Of a DNA stretch of 64,000 nucleotides, positions 1 to 10,473 are shown piece by piece. The stretch is from Ryuthela nishihirai (Eukaryota > Arthropoda > Arachnida > Araneae > Heptathelidae). The DNA is taken from NCBI GenBank assembly GCA_038380435.1, contig JAWZYU010000028.1, forward strand, positions 23,978,201-24,042,200, read 5' to 3'. Below the pieces are notes generated by a model. The model was not told the origin of the DNA. It saw nothing but the letters and a program-made list of their open reading frames with translations, and did not search any database. Positions within the stretch are counted from its first letter, which is position 1. The number at the start of each line of letters is the position of its first letter. The translations under genes were made by a program, and so were the position numbers.

Positions 1-37
1 TCCTTAATCGATACCCTATTAGTCCTAACAGAAAGTG

Positions 38-106
38 CAGTTCTTCCTCAACTTCAGTAGTAAGAAAATTATGACTGTCATAATGACTAAGTAACCTATC
101 ATAACT
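38..106 (-). repeat. Inverted 69-bp RTE fragment inside LINE copy A
   Basis: These 69 bases are the reverse complement of an internal RTE segment (equivalent to about 61660-61730 in the full-length copy). They interrupt the plus-strand LINE at a point equivalent to about 61890. The insert is bounded by the 9-bp direct repeat CAGAAAGTG at 29-37 and 107-115. The plus-strand LINE reads on normally after the right-hand repeat. Confidence 0.75.
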
Positions 107-388
107 CAGAAAGTGTTACAAAGAGCTTAATAAATGTGTACAGAATCAGTTAGCAACTAATAAGAATCTTTGGCTAGATGGCTTTGGTGATAAAGTCAAG
201 GAAGCAGCTAGACAGCATAACAGCAGAGAGTTCTACCAGATAGTCACAAATGTTCTGTGTGGGAAGAAATGGGCTGGTATACAGCAATTGAAGGATAAAC
301 AAGGTAAGGTTATTGAATGTGAGGATTCTGTCGTGTTTGGGCTTTTCAGAGATAGTCTAAACAATGTGGTTAGTTCTAGTCCCATTGT

Positions 389-777
389 GTGTGGGACGGG
401 GGTGGCTCAGTCGGTAGCGCGCCAGGCTCGTAATCTGTAGTTCCCGGTTCGAGTCCCAGCTGGGTCAGCTTTGAGATTTATCTCCGCAAAATTCCCCGCC
501 CTGCCCACGGTCAGTAAGGGACACCGATGGGCTTGGAAAGGCTGCCGTCCGTCGGATGGGACATTAAGCCGTGGCCCCGTGTGTGGGAGAGCCATACCCT
601 GTGCACGTTAAAGAACACGCTGGATGGCCTTGACAGGAGGCTACCATCTGTCTCCCAACAGCTGTTCCAGTGGGTCCCCTCCCCCAACCTTCTCTGAGCC
701 TTCGGGGTCCTTGTGGCCTGGCCATTTAGCCCATGGTGTGCAAAAAAGTGCCGCTCAGAGGTAAAACAACCCAACAA
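389..777 (+). mobile_element. SINE-A copy inserted in LINE copy A
   Basis: A tRNA-headed SINE. The A box lies in GGTGGCTCAGTCGGTAGCGC and the B box in GGTTCGAGTCCC. About 300 bp of body follow, ending GAGGTAAAACAACCCAA. The insertion is bounded by CCCATTGT at 381-388 and 778-785, and the LINE sequence is continuous across it. Head, body and tail are complete, so it is a full-length copy. Reverse-strand open frames inside it are by-products of the GC-rich body, not genes. Confidence 0.92.
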
Positions 778-2230
778 CCCATTGTAATGATGATAGGTGG
801 CCCTATATCACAGTCGGGATTATTATGGATATTTCTAAACTTAAGCTACATAAATCCCCAGGAGTAGATGAAATTATTATGGAAATGCTTAGAGCTGGGA
901 ATGTTTCGGTTACCACATGGATGGCTGAAATTTTGAATATTTTTATGATAAAGGCATGGTTCCAAAGGATTTTACAAGAGCTATTATTATCCCTATTTTT
1001 TTTTTTAAGTGATCGCAGTTCTTTTGATAACTATAGGGATATCAGCCTACTCTCTGTTCCAGGCAAAGTTCTTTGCATGATTGTGCTTAATAGAATTAAG
1101 AATCTGGTTGACAGGCAATTGCATGATGAGCAGTGTGGATTTAGAAGTGGTAGGGGATGTGTGGATCAGATTTTTTCGCAGGCAGATTCTTCAGAAATGT
1201 TTCGAGTTTCAGAAACCTGTAGTTACAAGCTTTGTAATTTCAAAAAGGCTTTTAACTCTGTTGATTGTCTTAATTTGTGGTTTATCATATGGCATACCTG
1301 ATAAGTTAGTTAACACAATGAAAGCTCTGTAATAAGAGTCATGTGTGAGAGTTGGTAATGCTTGTAGCAGTTGGTGTAGTATTGCTTCTGGTGTTTTACA
1401 AGGTGAATTTTGTCTCCCTCTTTAGTTTGGTTGATTACGTTATGTGAAATTCACTGCAAAGGAAAGATTTTAGGCTTAAATGGTCTAGAGATCTGAAAAT
1501 TTTTGATTTAGATTATGCTAAGGATTTCGCCCTTTTGTTAAATGATCATGCGATGAACTCTTTCACTAGGGCTGTTGATGAAACTGGTAGTAGAGTAGCT
1601 TTGGTTATATACAGAGAGAAAACTAAAGGGATAAAAATTGATCAGACAGGCTGTGGTTTAGTTAATCTGCACAGATACTGGTGATGTGCAGCATGAGATA
1701 AACAGACAAATAGGGATTACCGCTGGGATGTTGGAGAGAGTGGAGAAATAGGTGTATTCACCTGAAGACTAAAATTAGACATTAATAGTTTGGTTTTTCT
1801 AGAGTTGTGGTAATGAAACGTAGACCCATTGTAAACAAGATAATAAGAAACTTGATGCTTTTGATTCTAGATGATTACACAGTATCTTTGGAATTAGGTG
1901 GTTCAACTTTGTAAGTAATGATGAGGTTAGACAAAGGAATCAGCAACCTCCTTTGAGCTGCATATTGTGCAGAGAGACACTATTGGTTTGGCCATGTTGT
2001 CCGTATGCTTAACTATATATTAGCTAGTAGGGTTATGAACAGTGTGCCTAAAGGCCTCAGAAAGAGGGGAAGACCTAGGATGTGGTGGTCAGACTATGCC
2101 AAACAGGACCTTGTTAGAATTCGTCTACAGTGTTGAGATGCAGCATATGTAGCTCAGGAGAGTCATGTTTGGAGAACTAAATTGCATAATCTGGTTGGAC
2201 CTCCGTCTGCTTGAGGAGGAAGATGATGAT

Positions 2231-3164
2231 TCTTGTGTCTGGTACATCATAATTTATAATATCCCATTATAATTTATTACTGTAATTCATTACTCATATC
2301 TGTATATATCATACATATTTTTATTAAAATGATTTGTGTTTTTGGTATGAAACTAAAAAACATGAATTTTTTATATTTTAATTAAAACAGTTTTTTTTTT
2401 GATAAGTTGAATTTTCATTAATTTTAATAGTTTCCTCTCAACCTTCCTTTTCAAGACTTGATATACTTTTGAAAATCTACATACCTGGTCTACTGGTTAT
2501 CATACCTGACTACCAAACCAGTGGTTATATCCCTCTGTATGTGTTTTTTGTATGAGAAACCAGGACAGGCCCACTAGAGCTTCTAGGTTACCTTTGTCCT
2601 TTGTGTAGGAGAGTACCTTCTTCCTTTCCACTAGAAACAAATATTTTAAAGAATGGTATTAATGAACATGGTCTAGAAACTCATCGAAATCACTGCTTAT
2701 GATATGCAACACCCGTTGTGTCCATAACTGGGAGTTGAACTCTTTTGGCCATGTTATTGGTTACATCTTTTAACTATCTCTTGTCTCTCTGGGTAAATGA
2801 TCTTTCCCTAAAATATTTTGCTTTAATTTGTTTTTATTCTCCATGATTAAATGCACTATTTTTTGGGGGAAAAATACAGAAATAAAAGATATACTTTATA
2901 CACTGGTGCTCAGAATTAAAGGATAACCTAAATATATAAGAGAATGACACAAAATGTGTTGGAACATGCAGATTTTGAAATGTGGAAGAAGAAAATGAAT
3001 TCATATTTAACCAATGTAGCTACATGCAGGGAAATTGGGTTTGCTATAAAAGAGGGCGTGGTTGTAGTTACCACTTATTCCTGTTCCAACCATCTTGCTA
3101 TTAACTTGGGTAGCAATGGTAACAATTACAACAGATTAATTTAAATATTAAAATATTTGTGATA
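2231..3164. other. Unassigned AT-rich sequence
   Basis: No gene, clear repeat or splice-bounded exon was recognised here. The stretch at about 2480-2560 (CTGGTCTACTGGTTATCATACC, then GGTTATATCCC) weakly resembles a decayed tRNA-type SINE head, but not enough to call. Confidence 0.4.
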
Positions 3165-3773
3165 CAGTAAACTTCAATAAATATTATAAAGCACAGTTTG
3201 CATTGTTATCTATATCATGAAGGCAGAGATCAAGGAGCTAATATCTATTCTCCAGTCAACTTACAGGCTTAGCAAACCTTAATACCTGTCAACTTATGAA
3301 GGTTAGTTTTGATTTACTACCTGTACATGATATATTGTAGGGATCTTAACTAATATCTGAACTCCCATACAGAATCAGTAGCAACTGTTTGACATTATTA
3401 AATTATATTGAACCTGAATGTTCATTAAACAGATCTATCTACTAGAGTGCTAATAGTTAACTGAGATAACTGATGCCAGGAAATAAAGCACTAACTCCAC
3501 TGACAAGTTTTTAATTATGATTGCTTGGGATCAAATTGTGTAAGATTTCAAAGTTGATGGTTGATTCACTATCGATAACTGGCAGTCCATTGCTAGCACA
3601 GGTCTTACTGTAGAAATAGCAAGCACTTTCTGTACTTCATAGTAAAGAGTTTGGCTGTAATGATAGCAGCAGCATGGAAAGTCCTACTCTTGTTGCATAG
3701 AAAGTCTCTTGTCCTACTCTTGTTGTTATTGTTGTTGTTTCACTGCAGATACATCTGGGCATTGTTATTGCAA

Positions 3774-3829
3774 CATAAGACACAGTTCTGCAGTTACATA
3801 AGACACAGACTGCAGAACTGTGTCTTATG
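3774..3829. repeat. Perfect 20-bp stem at the palindrome centre
   Basis: CATAAGACACAGTTCTGCAG pairs exactly with 3810-3829. The 16-nt spacer itself repeats CATAAGACACAG. It is the inner junction of the long palindrome. Confidence 0.85.
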
Positions 3830-4297
3830 GTGTAATAAAACAAAACTCCCAGATGTGCCTGCAGTGAAACAACTTAACAATGACAAGATGCTACTAAGAC
3901 CTGTGTTAGCATCAGACTGCCAGTTACCGACAGTGAATCAACCATCAACTGTGAAAAAATTTGAGTTGATCCCAAGCGATCATAATTAAGAATTTGTCAG
4001 TGGTGTTACTGCTTTATTTCCTGTAATCAGTTATCTCAGTTAACTGTTAGTACTCTAGTAGACAGATATATTTAATGAATTATATAATTTGTAATGTCAA
4101 ATAGTTGCTACTGACTCTGTACAGGAATTCAGATGTTAGTTAAGATCCCTACAATACATTATGTATAGTTAGTAAATATAAATTAAAGAAATAAACTAAC
4201 TTTCTTAGTTGGTAAACAGGTATTAAGGCTTGCTAAGCCTATAAGTTGCCTGGACAATAGATATTAGCTCATTGATCTCTGCTTTTATGATATAGAC

Positions 4298-4495
4298 TAG
4301 TGGTTCTCAACCTTTTATGTTTCACGTACCCCCTGGAAATGTGTATGTAACTGGCGTACTCCTTGTATAGATAGATAAAACTATAGTTATAGTATAACAA
4401 TGATTATTTTTACTTGTTACTAGATCTAGTAACTTCTGAGCTCTCACGGCATACCCCAAAATATTTTACCGCATACCCCACGTTAAGAACCCCTA
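4298..4495. mobile_element. hAT-type MITE, copy 1 (198 bp)
   Basis: The ends are TAGTGGTTCTCAAC on the left and the inverted TAGGGGTTCTTAAC on the right. The exact 8-bp duplication ATATAGAC lies at 4290-4297 and 4496-4503. An 8-bp target site and ends of the type AG-GGTTCTCAA are characteristic of hAT elements. The same element occurs in opposite orientation at 38877-39084. It has no coding capacity. Confidence 0.9.
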
Positions 4496-4545
4496 ATATA
4501 GACAGCAATGCAAACTGCTTTGTGTATATATTTAATTAATATTAT

Positions 4546-5309
4546 AATATGAATAGGAATTTTACTTATAAACTTCAAATTAAATGTTTTGGGACCCCTC
4601 ATAATTGTGAGGCCCTAAACTGTATAGCTAACTTATGTGTAAGTCGGGCCCTTCTCAATTCCTATTAGCTTCAAAGGAAGATAGGGTACCAGCATTCTTC
4701 CTTCAATTGGTAAGAGAAACCAGCTTTATCTTTCCTCCTAAGTTAATATGAATAGGGTGTCTTGTCTTCCTCTAAAGTTAATATGAATAGAATAAGGGAT
4801 TTCATCTTTGTTATGTTTTACTTTATATTTTTAGTGCACATGTAAGAAGATAGGTAGTTTTAAGAAATTTTCTGTGTATTTGTTATTTTTATATGTTCTA
4901 TTTTTCCTGTCCTACCTTCTACTTTTCCCTGTGATCTGGGAACCAAACCCTCTTCCCCCCCCCCCCCCCCATAAGTCTTTTGTTTTATTATTCAGTATTT
5001 TTCTGGAATATAACCCTATAAATAGCAAGCACTTTCTGTACTTCGTAGTAAAGAGTTCTGCTGTAATGATAGCAGCAGCATGGAAAGTCCTACTAAAAGA
5101 ACATCCTTCAGTGAAAATCAACCAGAGAATCACTCATTTCCACAGAAATGGTAATTATGGGTTTCTGAAACTGGTTAATTCTCGAGAATTCTCAGTAAAA
5201 TATGTGTAACATGCCATCTCTTAATCTACATTGTTGATCTTGAAGTTGTCCATCAACTTATTATTTAGTTCTATTCAGCACAATTATCCAAAGAGCTTTA
5301 TTAGGAACA
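4546..5309. other. Unassigned intron-type sequence with a short dispersed repeat
   Basis: Mostly unrecognised. A 16-base run of C lies near 4955-4970. Positions 5023-5094 are a second copy of the block at 3616-3690 (starting AATAGCAAGCACTTTCTGTA). An open frame at 4874-5209 crosses this repeat, but it matches no family I recognise and has no splice or promoter support, so I do not call it a gene. Confidence 0.5.
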
Positions 5310-5905
5310 GAAAGTAGATTGATGCCCCTGTATTACTACAAGAACTGCAATCACCTTATTTGAAAATGTGAGTAATTTATTATACTTCTAGTAAAAGCCT
5401 CGGTACACTTATAGAAAATATTCAATATTTCAGTAAATCATGTAACAACTGAATCATTTCTAGCTCTCAGCAGTTAAGCATTAAATGCTTACTCAGCAGT
5501 TAAGCATCTGCCCCTGACAACTTTCGTAGCTTTAATTTTGATATTGCAAAAGAACTGTAGACTGTGATTATAAGGCGAACATTAAAGCTCATCTTCGTTC
5601 CAAACAACAGGACTAATCCCATTATTCAGAACATTCATGAAATGGTTAGCCCTCCTGGCCATGACATCCCCACTTTCAATAAATTTGCTGTTTTTATTGC
5701 CATCCCTCAATTCCTGTACACCATTCTTAATTTTCCCCCATACACAGTGTTTACTTCCTAATGCATAGAATGCTGCAAAAGCATCTGGAATCAAAAGCAT
5801 ATGATCCAAACCTCACTACTATAATATACTTTAGAGAGAACCAAACTATTGTGTAGCCTAAGTTTAATCTTTGAATGCAATTCTTTGCATATTTCTCCCA
5901 ACTGA
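5310..5905 (-). mobile_element. RTE LINE copy B, rearranged minus-strand fragments
   Basis: Three decayed minus-strand RTE pieces can be matched to the copy at 57541-60082: about 5320-5480 (equivalent to 58840-58990), 5560-5760 (equivalent to 59050-59250) and 5764-5905 (equivalent to 57896-58045). They are not in the order of the intact element, because the piece nearest the element's 3' end lies on the wrong side. The copy has therefore been rearranged as well as mutated. No coding capacity remains. Confidence 0.75.
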
Positions 5906-6004
5906 GTTTTTAGTTTCAAAATTCTGAGAAAAAAAGTGCAAGAATTATGCAGTAAATATGGTATATATATATAGCTATTCCACCATTTATATGTAAGACG
6001 TATA

Positions 6005-6998
6005 CAGTAAAACTCAATTCAAAATTCAAGGGACCAAAACAGAAAATTTCAAAATACAACAAAACTGGTTAATTAAAATAACTTGAAGTTCCCTATCATT
6101 GAGTAATAAAATTTTGAAGTTTATCTTTCAAAATATTTGTATATTAAAAAGCTTTTAGTCACAAACTCAGAAAATTTTCAGAGCTAGGACAACACTAGGT
6201 CTCCAGTGAAATCACACTATGTGGTGATATTAGGGCTGTTAAGTTCTTTCCACATGTTGTGAAGGGGGATTCCATTACTTTGAAATTCACAGAAATAATA
6301 TTATTTATTAGAACAAATATAGAATCCAAAAGAATAGATATGGCTTACCTTTATAATGTGATATTAAAATACCATTGCAAAAGATTTATTTTTGAAACCA
6401 AACACAAAATTTTATTCTACTAATAAATGATAGAAATGTAAAGTTGTCATTGTTATTAGCTCTGTTCTTAATACAACATAGTATAAAATAGCCACAAAAA
6501 TTTTCAAAATATTGTAAGTAAAAAATTTGTGTAAATTAGTCACTTATTTTGTTCTGTTTAATTATCTGGAGATTTCCCAACATGATGTGCTGTATATGTC
6601 AAATTTTTCACATATTGTCACTGGTGTAGATTGTATCTCAACAAGATGAGAGATCTATGCAAAATTCGGGTCAGAACCTACAATAAATTCCTAAGGGCGT
6701 GTTTTTATTTCTTGAAATCTGAGATAAGATGAGAAACTATAATCAGAGCTAAAAGAGAATGGTTCTGTTCACAAATGCATAATTTTTTTGTAAACATTAT
6801 TTTTTTGATATTTTAAAAAAATTATCCAGGTATGCATATATTGGTATGTAAGAAAAGGGCTTTTTTTTTAATTGCAAATTATCAATGGTTTCAAATTATC
6901 CAGGTACTTTTGTTTGAAATTTGCTTATTGGGTCTTAAAAGGAAAATTCAAATTATACAAATTTTGAATTAGAGTTTCAAATTATACAGGTTTTATTG
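6005..6998. mobile_element. pogo/Tigger-type non-autonomous element (about 1 kb)
   Basis: The left end is CAGTAAAACTCAATTC and the right end, inverted, is CAATAAAACCTGTATAAT, each next to TA. Both ends are followed by AATTC/TTATCC-rich subterminal sequence typical of pogo-like elements. No transposase frame is present. A related right-hand half lies in opposite orientation at about 47190-47605, sharing the AAGACCCAATAAG block and the GATGTG motif region, which supports this being a dispersed family. Class assignment rests on the end sequence and TA target. Confidence 0.65.
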
Positions 6999-7594
6999 TA
7001 TATATATATAAAAACCATTGTTTTAAGTGATCTAATATACATTGTTGTTTGAATTTGATTTGTTTTCTTTAATTTGAAGAACTGATCATTACTCTAGTTT
7101 TTGGTATTTAAATTTTAAATTTTCTTTCAATCATTTTTGTTTTTGCAATTTGTATATTCAGAATAATATATATATTTATTTATATTATCCTGAAGATAGT
7201 GTTTAATACTGAAAAACTCTTAAGACTAAAGATTTTTCATTGAATATAATTTAAGGTGTTAGAATCTTTGTAATGACACTTTAAGGCACTAACATATCAC
7301 AGGTCAATAAATTGTTTAGTGATATCCTGTGGGATATCTATGCTACCTAGACTTAACACATTATGTTATGCAATAGTATGTGTTCTGAAGAAGGCACTCA
7401 AAAGATGTGATTCTGGTCAGATACAGGTAGTGGTGTGCTAGCAAATTTTTAACAACCAGCTCCTGAAAAAAAAATGAGACCAAGAATATGTTTGTATATA
7501 TTTATTGTAAGTTTTGCTGATTTACAATTTGGAATAGAAAAATTTCAAATAATAAAATATTTTTTATTGTGATTTCTATATAGCCAATTGATTC
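6999..7594. other. Unassigned AT-rich sequence
   Basis: No exon or clear repeat was seen. The segment at about 7426-7470 (GGTAGTGGTGTGCTAGC) resembles the end of a hAT transposon and could be the 3' terminus belonging to the hAT relic at 7595-8775. A matching opposite end was not found. Confidence 0.4.
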
Positions 7595-8775
7595 TCACAA
7601 AATGTTTTCATTGATTTTTGCTGAGCTCTTGTATCCATAGCCAAATCTATGGTTGCAATTCAACCATGATTTGACAAATGGAGTTGCATCCCAATCCGCT
7701 AACTCTTTTCCCATTAAATTTATTGTCATTAAATCTGATATGTGGCCTATTGTTAAACTATTTCTCATCCTCATACAAGTTATGTTCATTAAACTGAAAC
7801 CTCTTTCAGCTTCAGCACTACTTATTGCAATAGTGCTAATAAACCTTTTTTGATTTTACATTATTAGCTGCAAAATCGTGAAATGGTACAAATCTTTAAA
7901 TGGTACAGTTTTTTTCACCAGCTATCCATGGTGAAAGTTAGATTAAGTTAGTTTTTCATAAGGCCAAATAGATGGTTCTAATAAATAGAAATAATTTAAA
8001 TTGTTTTCATCATTATTTCTGCCTGATTAAAGATGTAAATTCATATGTTGAATATATTTTCCAGTAACATATTCTTAGGAAGAACATTGAATTTATTATT
8101 TTTATTAAATGGAATATCTTTAAACTTATCTGATTTAATCAAATATTCAACTTCAGATTCATGTTTTCCAGGACCAACTTTAAATTTTCAAGCTTGTATT
8201 GTGTGTTTGATTAATTTTTGCACTTTCTGAATGTTAGTTGATCTTGACTGAAGTGCAGTTGAAAGTAATGAAAGTCCTTCAAGAATGTCTGTCATTAAAG
8301 CAAGAACTTGCAAAAAATTAATGTTAGTTAATCTCTTTTCCAGAATAACAACTTGAAAAATGCATATATAATGCAGCTTATGCACTCTATACAGCAGTAG
8401 CAGCTTATAAACTACATGCCACCCATCTCAGTCCCAGTACCTGACCAATTTAATATACAATTTCAAGTTCTTTATTACAGTTTCTAACTCAGTTTATTAG
8501 ATTGGTGATAAATAGAATAAATTTTATCTAAATATATTTTAAAATGATTAACTTGTTTTATTTTAGATATTGCATTGTCAAGTGATAATTGCAATCGATG
8601 ATTTAAACAGTGCCAAATGACGATTTTAGGCTAATTTTCTAAAAACTTAGTAGCTACTCCAGACTTTATTCCCAACATTGTATTAGTACCATCAGAACAA
8701 AATACAATTAAATTTGCCATCAAATATTCGTTATTAAAGTCACAATCATTTAAAGTAGATAATAAATGAAATAAA
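7595..8775 (-). pseudogene. Decayed hAT-superfamily transposase
   Basis: Read on the minus strand, pieces of a hAT transposase appear in the right order but in broken frames. Near 8700-8640 is [15 protein letters not shown], near 8620-8570 [15 protein letters not shown], near 8330-8200 a helical stretch with [16 protein letters not shown], and near 7840-7770 [13 protein letters not shown] followed by [19 protein letters not shown]. The last is the C-terminal hAT dimerisation signature; the HC-NHRL motif is typical of hAT proteins related to domesticated ZMYM-like genes. The N-terminal zinc-finger part is not seen; a SINE-B begins at the upstream boundary near 8775. Stops and frameshifts show it is dead. 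Confidence 0.82.
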
Positions 8776-8940
8776 TACCCCCTCAAGCAGCTGCTTGCCA
8801 CAGAGATCTGACAGGCACCTATCAGTTTATGTTCCATAGTAGGTCTGTGAGGAAGACAGGGACCTCAGCAGAAATCATTTTTGAACACCCATGCCTTAAC
8901 CTGAGGCTCAAACCCCATTTGTTCCCTACCAACCTTCAAA
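8775..8940 (-). mobile_element. SINE-B copy, decayed
   Basis: It begins with the 3' signature ACCCCCTCAAGCAGCTGCTTGCC and runs through CTGACAGG and GACCTCAGCAG to a decayed tRNA-like head around 8895-8935. In reverse complement the family reads head first. It truncates the hAT relic. Confidence 0.75.
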
Positions 8941-9647
8941 TGTCCATTCCACGATTGTTCATCTAATGATGCCAGTGTTTGATAGGACAGAAGAAATTTT
9001 TTAAAAATTGTTATGTTATATTGCTTTAATAATAATACAAGCAAAACTTTTTTATTTACCTACAAAATTTATTACTTATTAAAACTGAGTTATAACCCCA
9101 TATTGCTTAACTCTTTTATATTTTACCAAAGTTAAAAATTCACATATTAATTTTTATATTACACCTTTTATACTTTATTTGAAAACTTACATATGTCAGA
9201 ATGTGGGTTTGTTTATTTCGAATATGGATTCTCTTTCATGAAAGCAGAATTGTTCAGTTACTTAAAAAAATTATTGGACATGGAAAATTTCTGAAAGTTT
9301 TATATAAGAAATTAAAACAGGTTTGTTTGTAATTTTTATGCAATCACATTCATAAAGTGATTGAAAAACTCGGTGCAATAATTGTTTGAGTGTCAGCTAG
9401 TTTTAATTTGTATCTTGGTTTGCTATTTGAACATTAATAGTATGTATGCATGTAGTGTACTAGTATGATTTTTTTTTGTATCCATCCACTTTTAGGTGAG
9501 GTAATGACAGTAGTAAGTTGTGTATTTATTACATCTAAAAATGGCTTATTTTGATTAGATGCATAATTTTATATCTGTTTTGAGATCATTATGGTACATA
9601 ATTTTGAAGATTTAAATGTGTATTCATATTGGGCTTTTCTTTTTCAG
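8941..9647. other. Intron sequence upstream of the first recognised SPTLC2 exon
   Basis: AT-rich with no repeat I could name. It ends in the pyrimidine-rich acceptor CTTTTCTTTTTCAG (about 9634-9647). The start of the gene is not recognised in this or the preceding region. Confidence 0.55.
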
Positions 9648-9821
9648 GAAAGTGGAAAAGCATCAAGAGAAATAAAAGAAGAATTTGAAGAAACACCACT
9701 TCTTATAGCGCTAACTATATATTTATGTTATGCAGTGCTTATGGTTTTTGGTCATTTGCGAGATTTTATGCGAAGGGTAGGCTTAGAGAAGAATCGTATG
9801 GCTAAGGAGAAAAATAGAGAG
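9648..9821 (+). CDS. SPTLC2: SPTLC2 exon (membrane-anchor segment)
   Basis: Serine palmitoyltransferase joins serine and palmitoyl-CoA in the first step of sphingolipid synthesis at the endoplasmic reticulum. Subunit 2 carries the PLP-lysine catalytic chemistry. This exon is 58 codons with phase 0 at both ends, between acceptor TTTTTCAG and donor GTTAGT. It encodes FEETPLLIALTIYLCYAVLMVFGHLRDFMRR in overlapping pieces: a conserved FEETP motif, one hydrophobic transmembrane segment (about residues 20-37 of the exon), then GHLRDF and a basic stretch. This matches the N-terminal membrane anchor of animal SPTLC2. A methionine at 9591 is in frame but lies upstream of the acceptor, so I read it as intronic. 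Preceding exon(s) were not found. SPTLC3 is a vertebrate paralogue; subunit 2 is the sensible name in an invertebrate. Confidence 0.93.
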
Positions 9822-9999
9822 GTTAGTGCAATACAAATGGAAACTAGTCAAATTTTCATATTAAAAAGTATTATTGTAAAACAAAAACTAGTTTTAACCC
9901 TCTTTATGGTATGTTTGAAAAAGCCTTAAAACCTGATGATAAAACAAAATGTGAATGGCCTGGGGTAAAAGTTTCATGAAGTTGTCATCCTGATAGATT
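9822..9999 (+). other. Start of SPTLC2 intron (9822-14829)
   Basis: The donor GTTAGT opens an intron of about 5.0 kb. The open frame continues to 9929 into the intron with no conserved sequence. Repeats start at 10000. Confidence 0.7.
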
Positions 10000-10265
10000 G
10001 TTAGTGCTTATCTACTAATAAATCAGCACTTTGATGTCGATTCAAATTTTAGAGGAAAAATTGTCTTGAGCCGGGTGGGATATGAACCCATGACCTCCTG
10101 GTAACATGTCAGGTGCTCTGGACCACTGAGCTACCGGCTGCCAATCAAGATCTCCTCTAATTAACGCTATGAACATTCCTATTATGTCACATATAGGCGC
10201 TATTCAGGCAATTTTAGCCATAAGTGGCTTTCTATTTGCCAAATAGAGAGAAAATATATCTTACA
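10000..10265 (-). mobile_element. SINE-C unit 1
   Basis: On the minus strand this has a tRNA-like head: A box in TAGCTCAGTGGTCCAGAGC and B box in GGGTTCATATCCCACC (plus-strand copy about 10075-10145). The next bases read AAGACAATTTTTCCTCTAAA on the minus strand. A second unit with the same head and flanks lies at 10500-10740. The whole composite is bounded by the direct repeat GTTAGTGCTTAT at 10000-10011 and 10809-10820. Confidence 0.75.
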
Positions 10266-10269
10266 AGTA

Positions 10270-10468
10270 TAATAAAAAATACCCCCTCAAGCAGCTGCTT
10301 GCCACAGAGGTCTGACAGGAGTCTGTTAGTTTATATGCCACAGTAGAAGGTCTGAGAGGATGGCAGGACCTCAGCAGAAAAACAACACGAACATCCATGC
10401 CTTACCCGGGGCTCGAACCCAGGTCCCGTAGATCAGTAGCCAAGCGCGCTAACCACTCGGCCACGGGA
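10270..10468 (-). mobile_element. SINE-B copy, nearly complete
   Basis: The best SINE-B copy for defining the family. Read on the minus strand, the tRNA-like head has GTGGCCGAGTGGTTAGCGCG and the B box GGTTCGAGCCCC. The body follows with CTGAGGTCCTGCC and the 3' end with GCAGCTGCTTGAGGGGGTA, then an A/T-rich tail. It lies between the two SINE-C units. Confidence 0.88.
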
Positions 10469-10473
10469 AGCTA

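Larger units (their letters stand above)
1..2230 (+). mobile_element. RTE-clade LINE copy A, decayed, left end cut by the window
   Basis: This is an old copy of the same LINE that is almost intact at 60107-63758. It covers the end of the endonuclease-RT linker, the reverse transcriptase and the C-terminal region. Recognisable pieces include the RT block coding for SPGVDEI and NYRDISLLSVPGK, and the C-terminal gene end reading LVGPP. It ends in the short 3' tail around 2215-2230 (GAGGAAGATGATGAT). Frameshifts and stops occur throughout, so it codes for nothing now. A SINE-A sits inside it at 389-777, and a 69-bp inverted piece of the same LINE family at 38-106. Family assignment rests on comparison with the better copies in this window; the RTE label rests on the endonuclease-RT layout and the very short 3' UTR ending in a triplet repeat. 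Confidence 0.9.
3165..4545. repeat. Long palindromic element (about 500-bp inverted arms)
   Basis: The left arm (about 3165-3793) and right arm (about 3810-4545) are inverted copies of each other. For example, the block around 3225-3300 returns in reverse complement at 4200-4280, and that around 3480-3610 at 3880-4015. The arms meet at a 20-bp perfect stem (3774-3793 with 3810-3829). The left arm carries an extra block at about 3613-3730, part of which recurs at 5023-5094. The right arm is interrupted by a hAT-type MITE at 4298-4495. No transposase is visible. The class is unknown; a foldback or non-autonomous DNA element is likely. Confidence 0.8.

Noticed and set aside
404..470. tRNA gene-like sequence with A and B boxes at each SINE-A head (also 14097, 46622, 53505)
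   Set aside because: The same head is always followed by the SINE-A body and bounded by target duplications. It marks a SINE promoter, not a functional tRNA.
407..777. Open frames on the minus strand over SINE-A copies (also 14210-14521, 53492-53882, 50304-50576)
   Set aside because: They recur only because the GC-rich SINE body has few stops; they carry no known domain and lie antisense to the element.
3651..3989. 112-codon plus-strand frame
   Set aside because: It lies across the centre of a palindrome, is low in complexity (Leu runs) and has no homologous motif.
4874..5209. 111-codon plus-strand frame with an MIAAAWKVLL segment
   Set aside because: The segment comes from a short repeat also at 3656-3690; no recognisable protein family and no splice support.
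9591..9647. Upstream ATG at 9591 as the SPTLC2 start
   Set aside because: It lies before a good acceptor (TTTTTCAG), and the residues it would add are not conserved; better read as intron.
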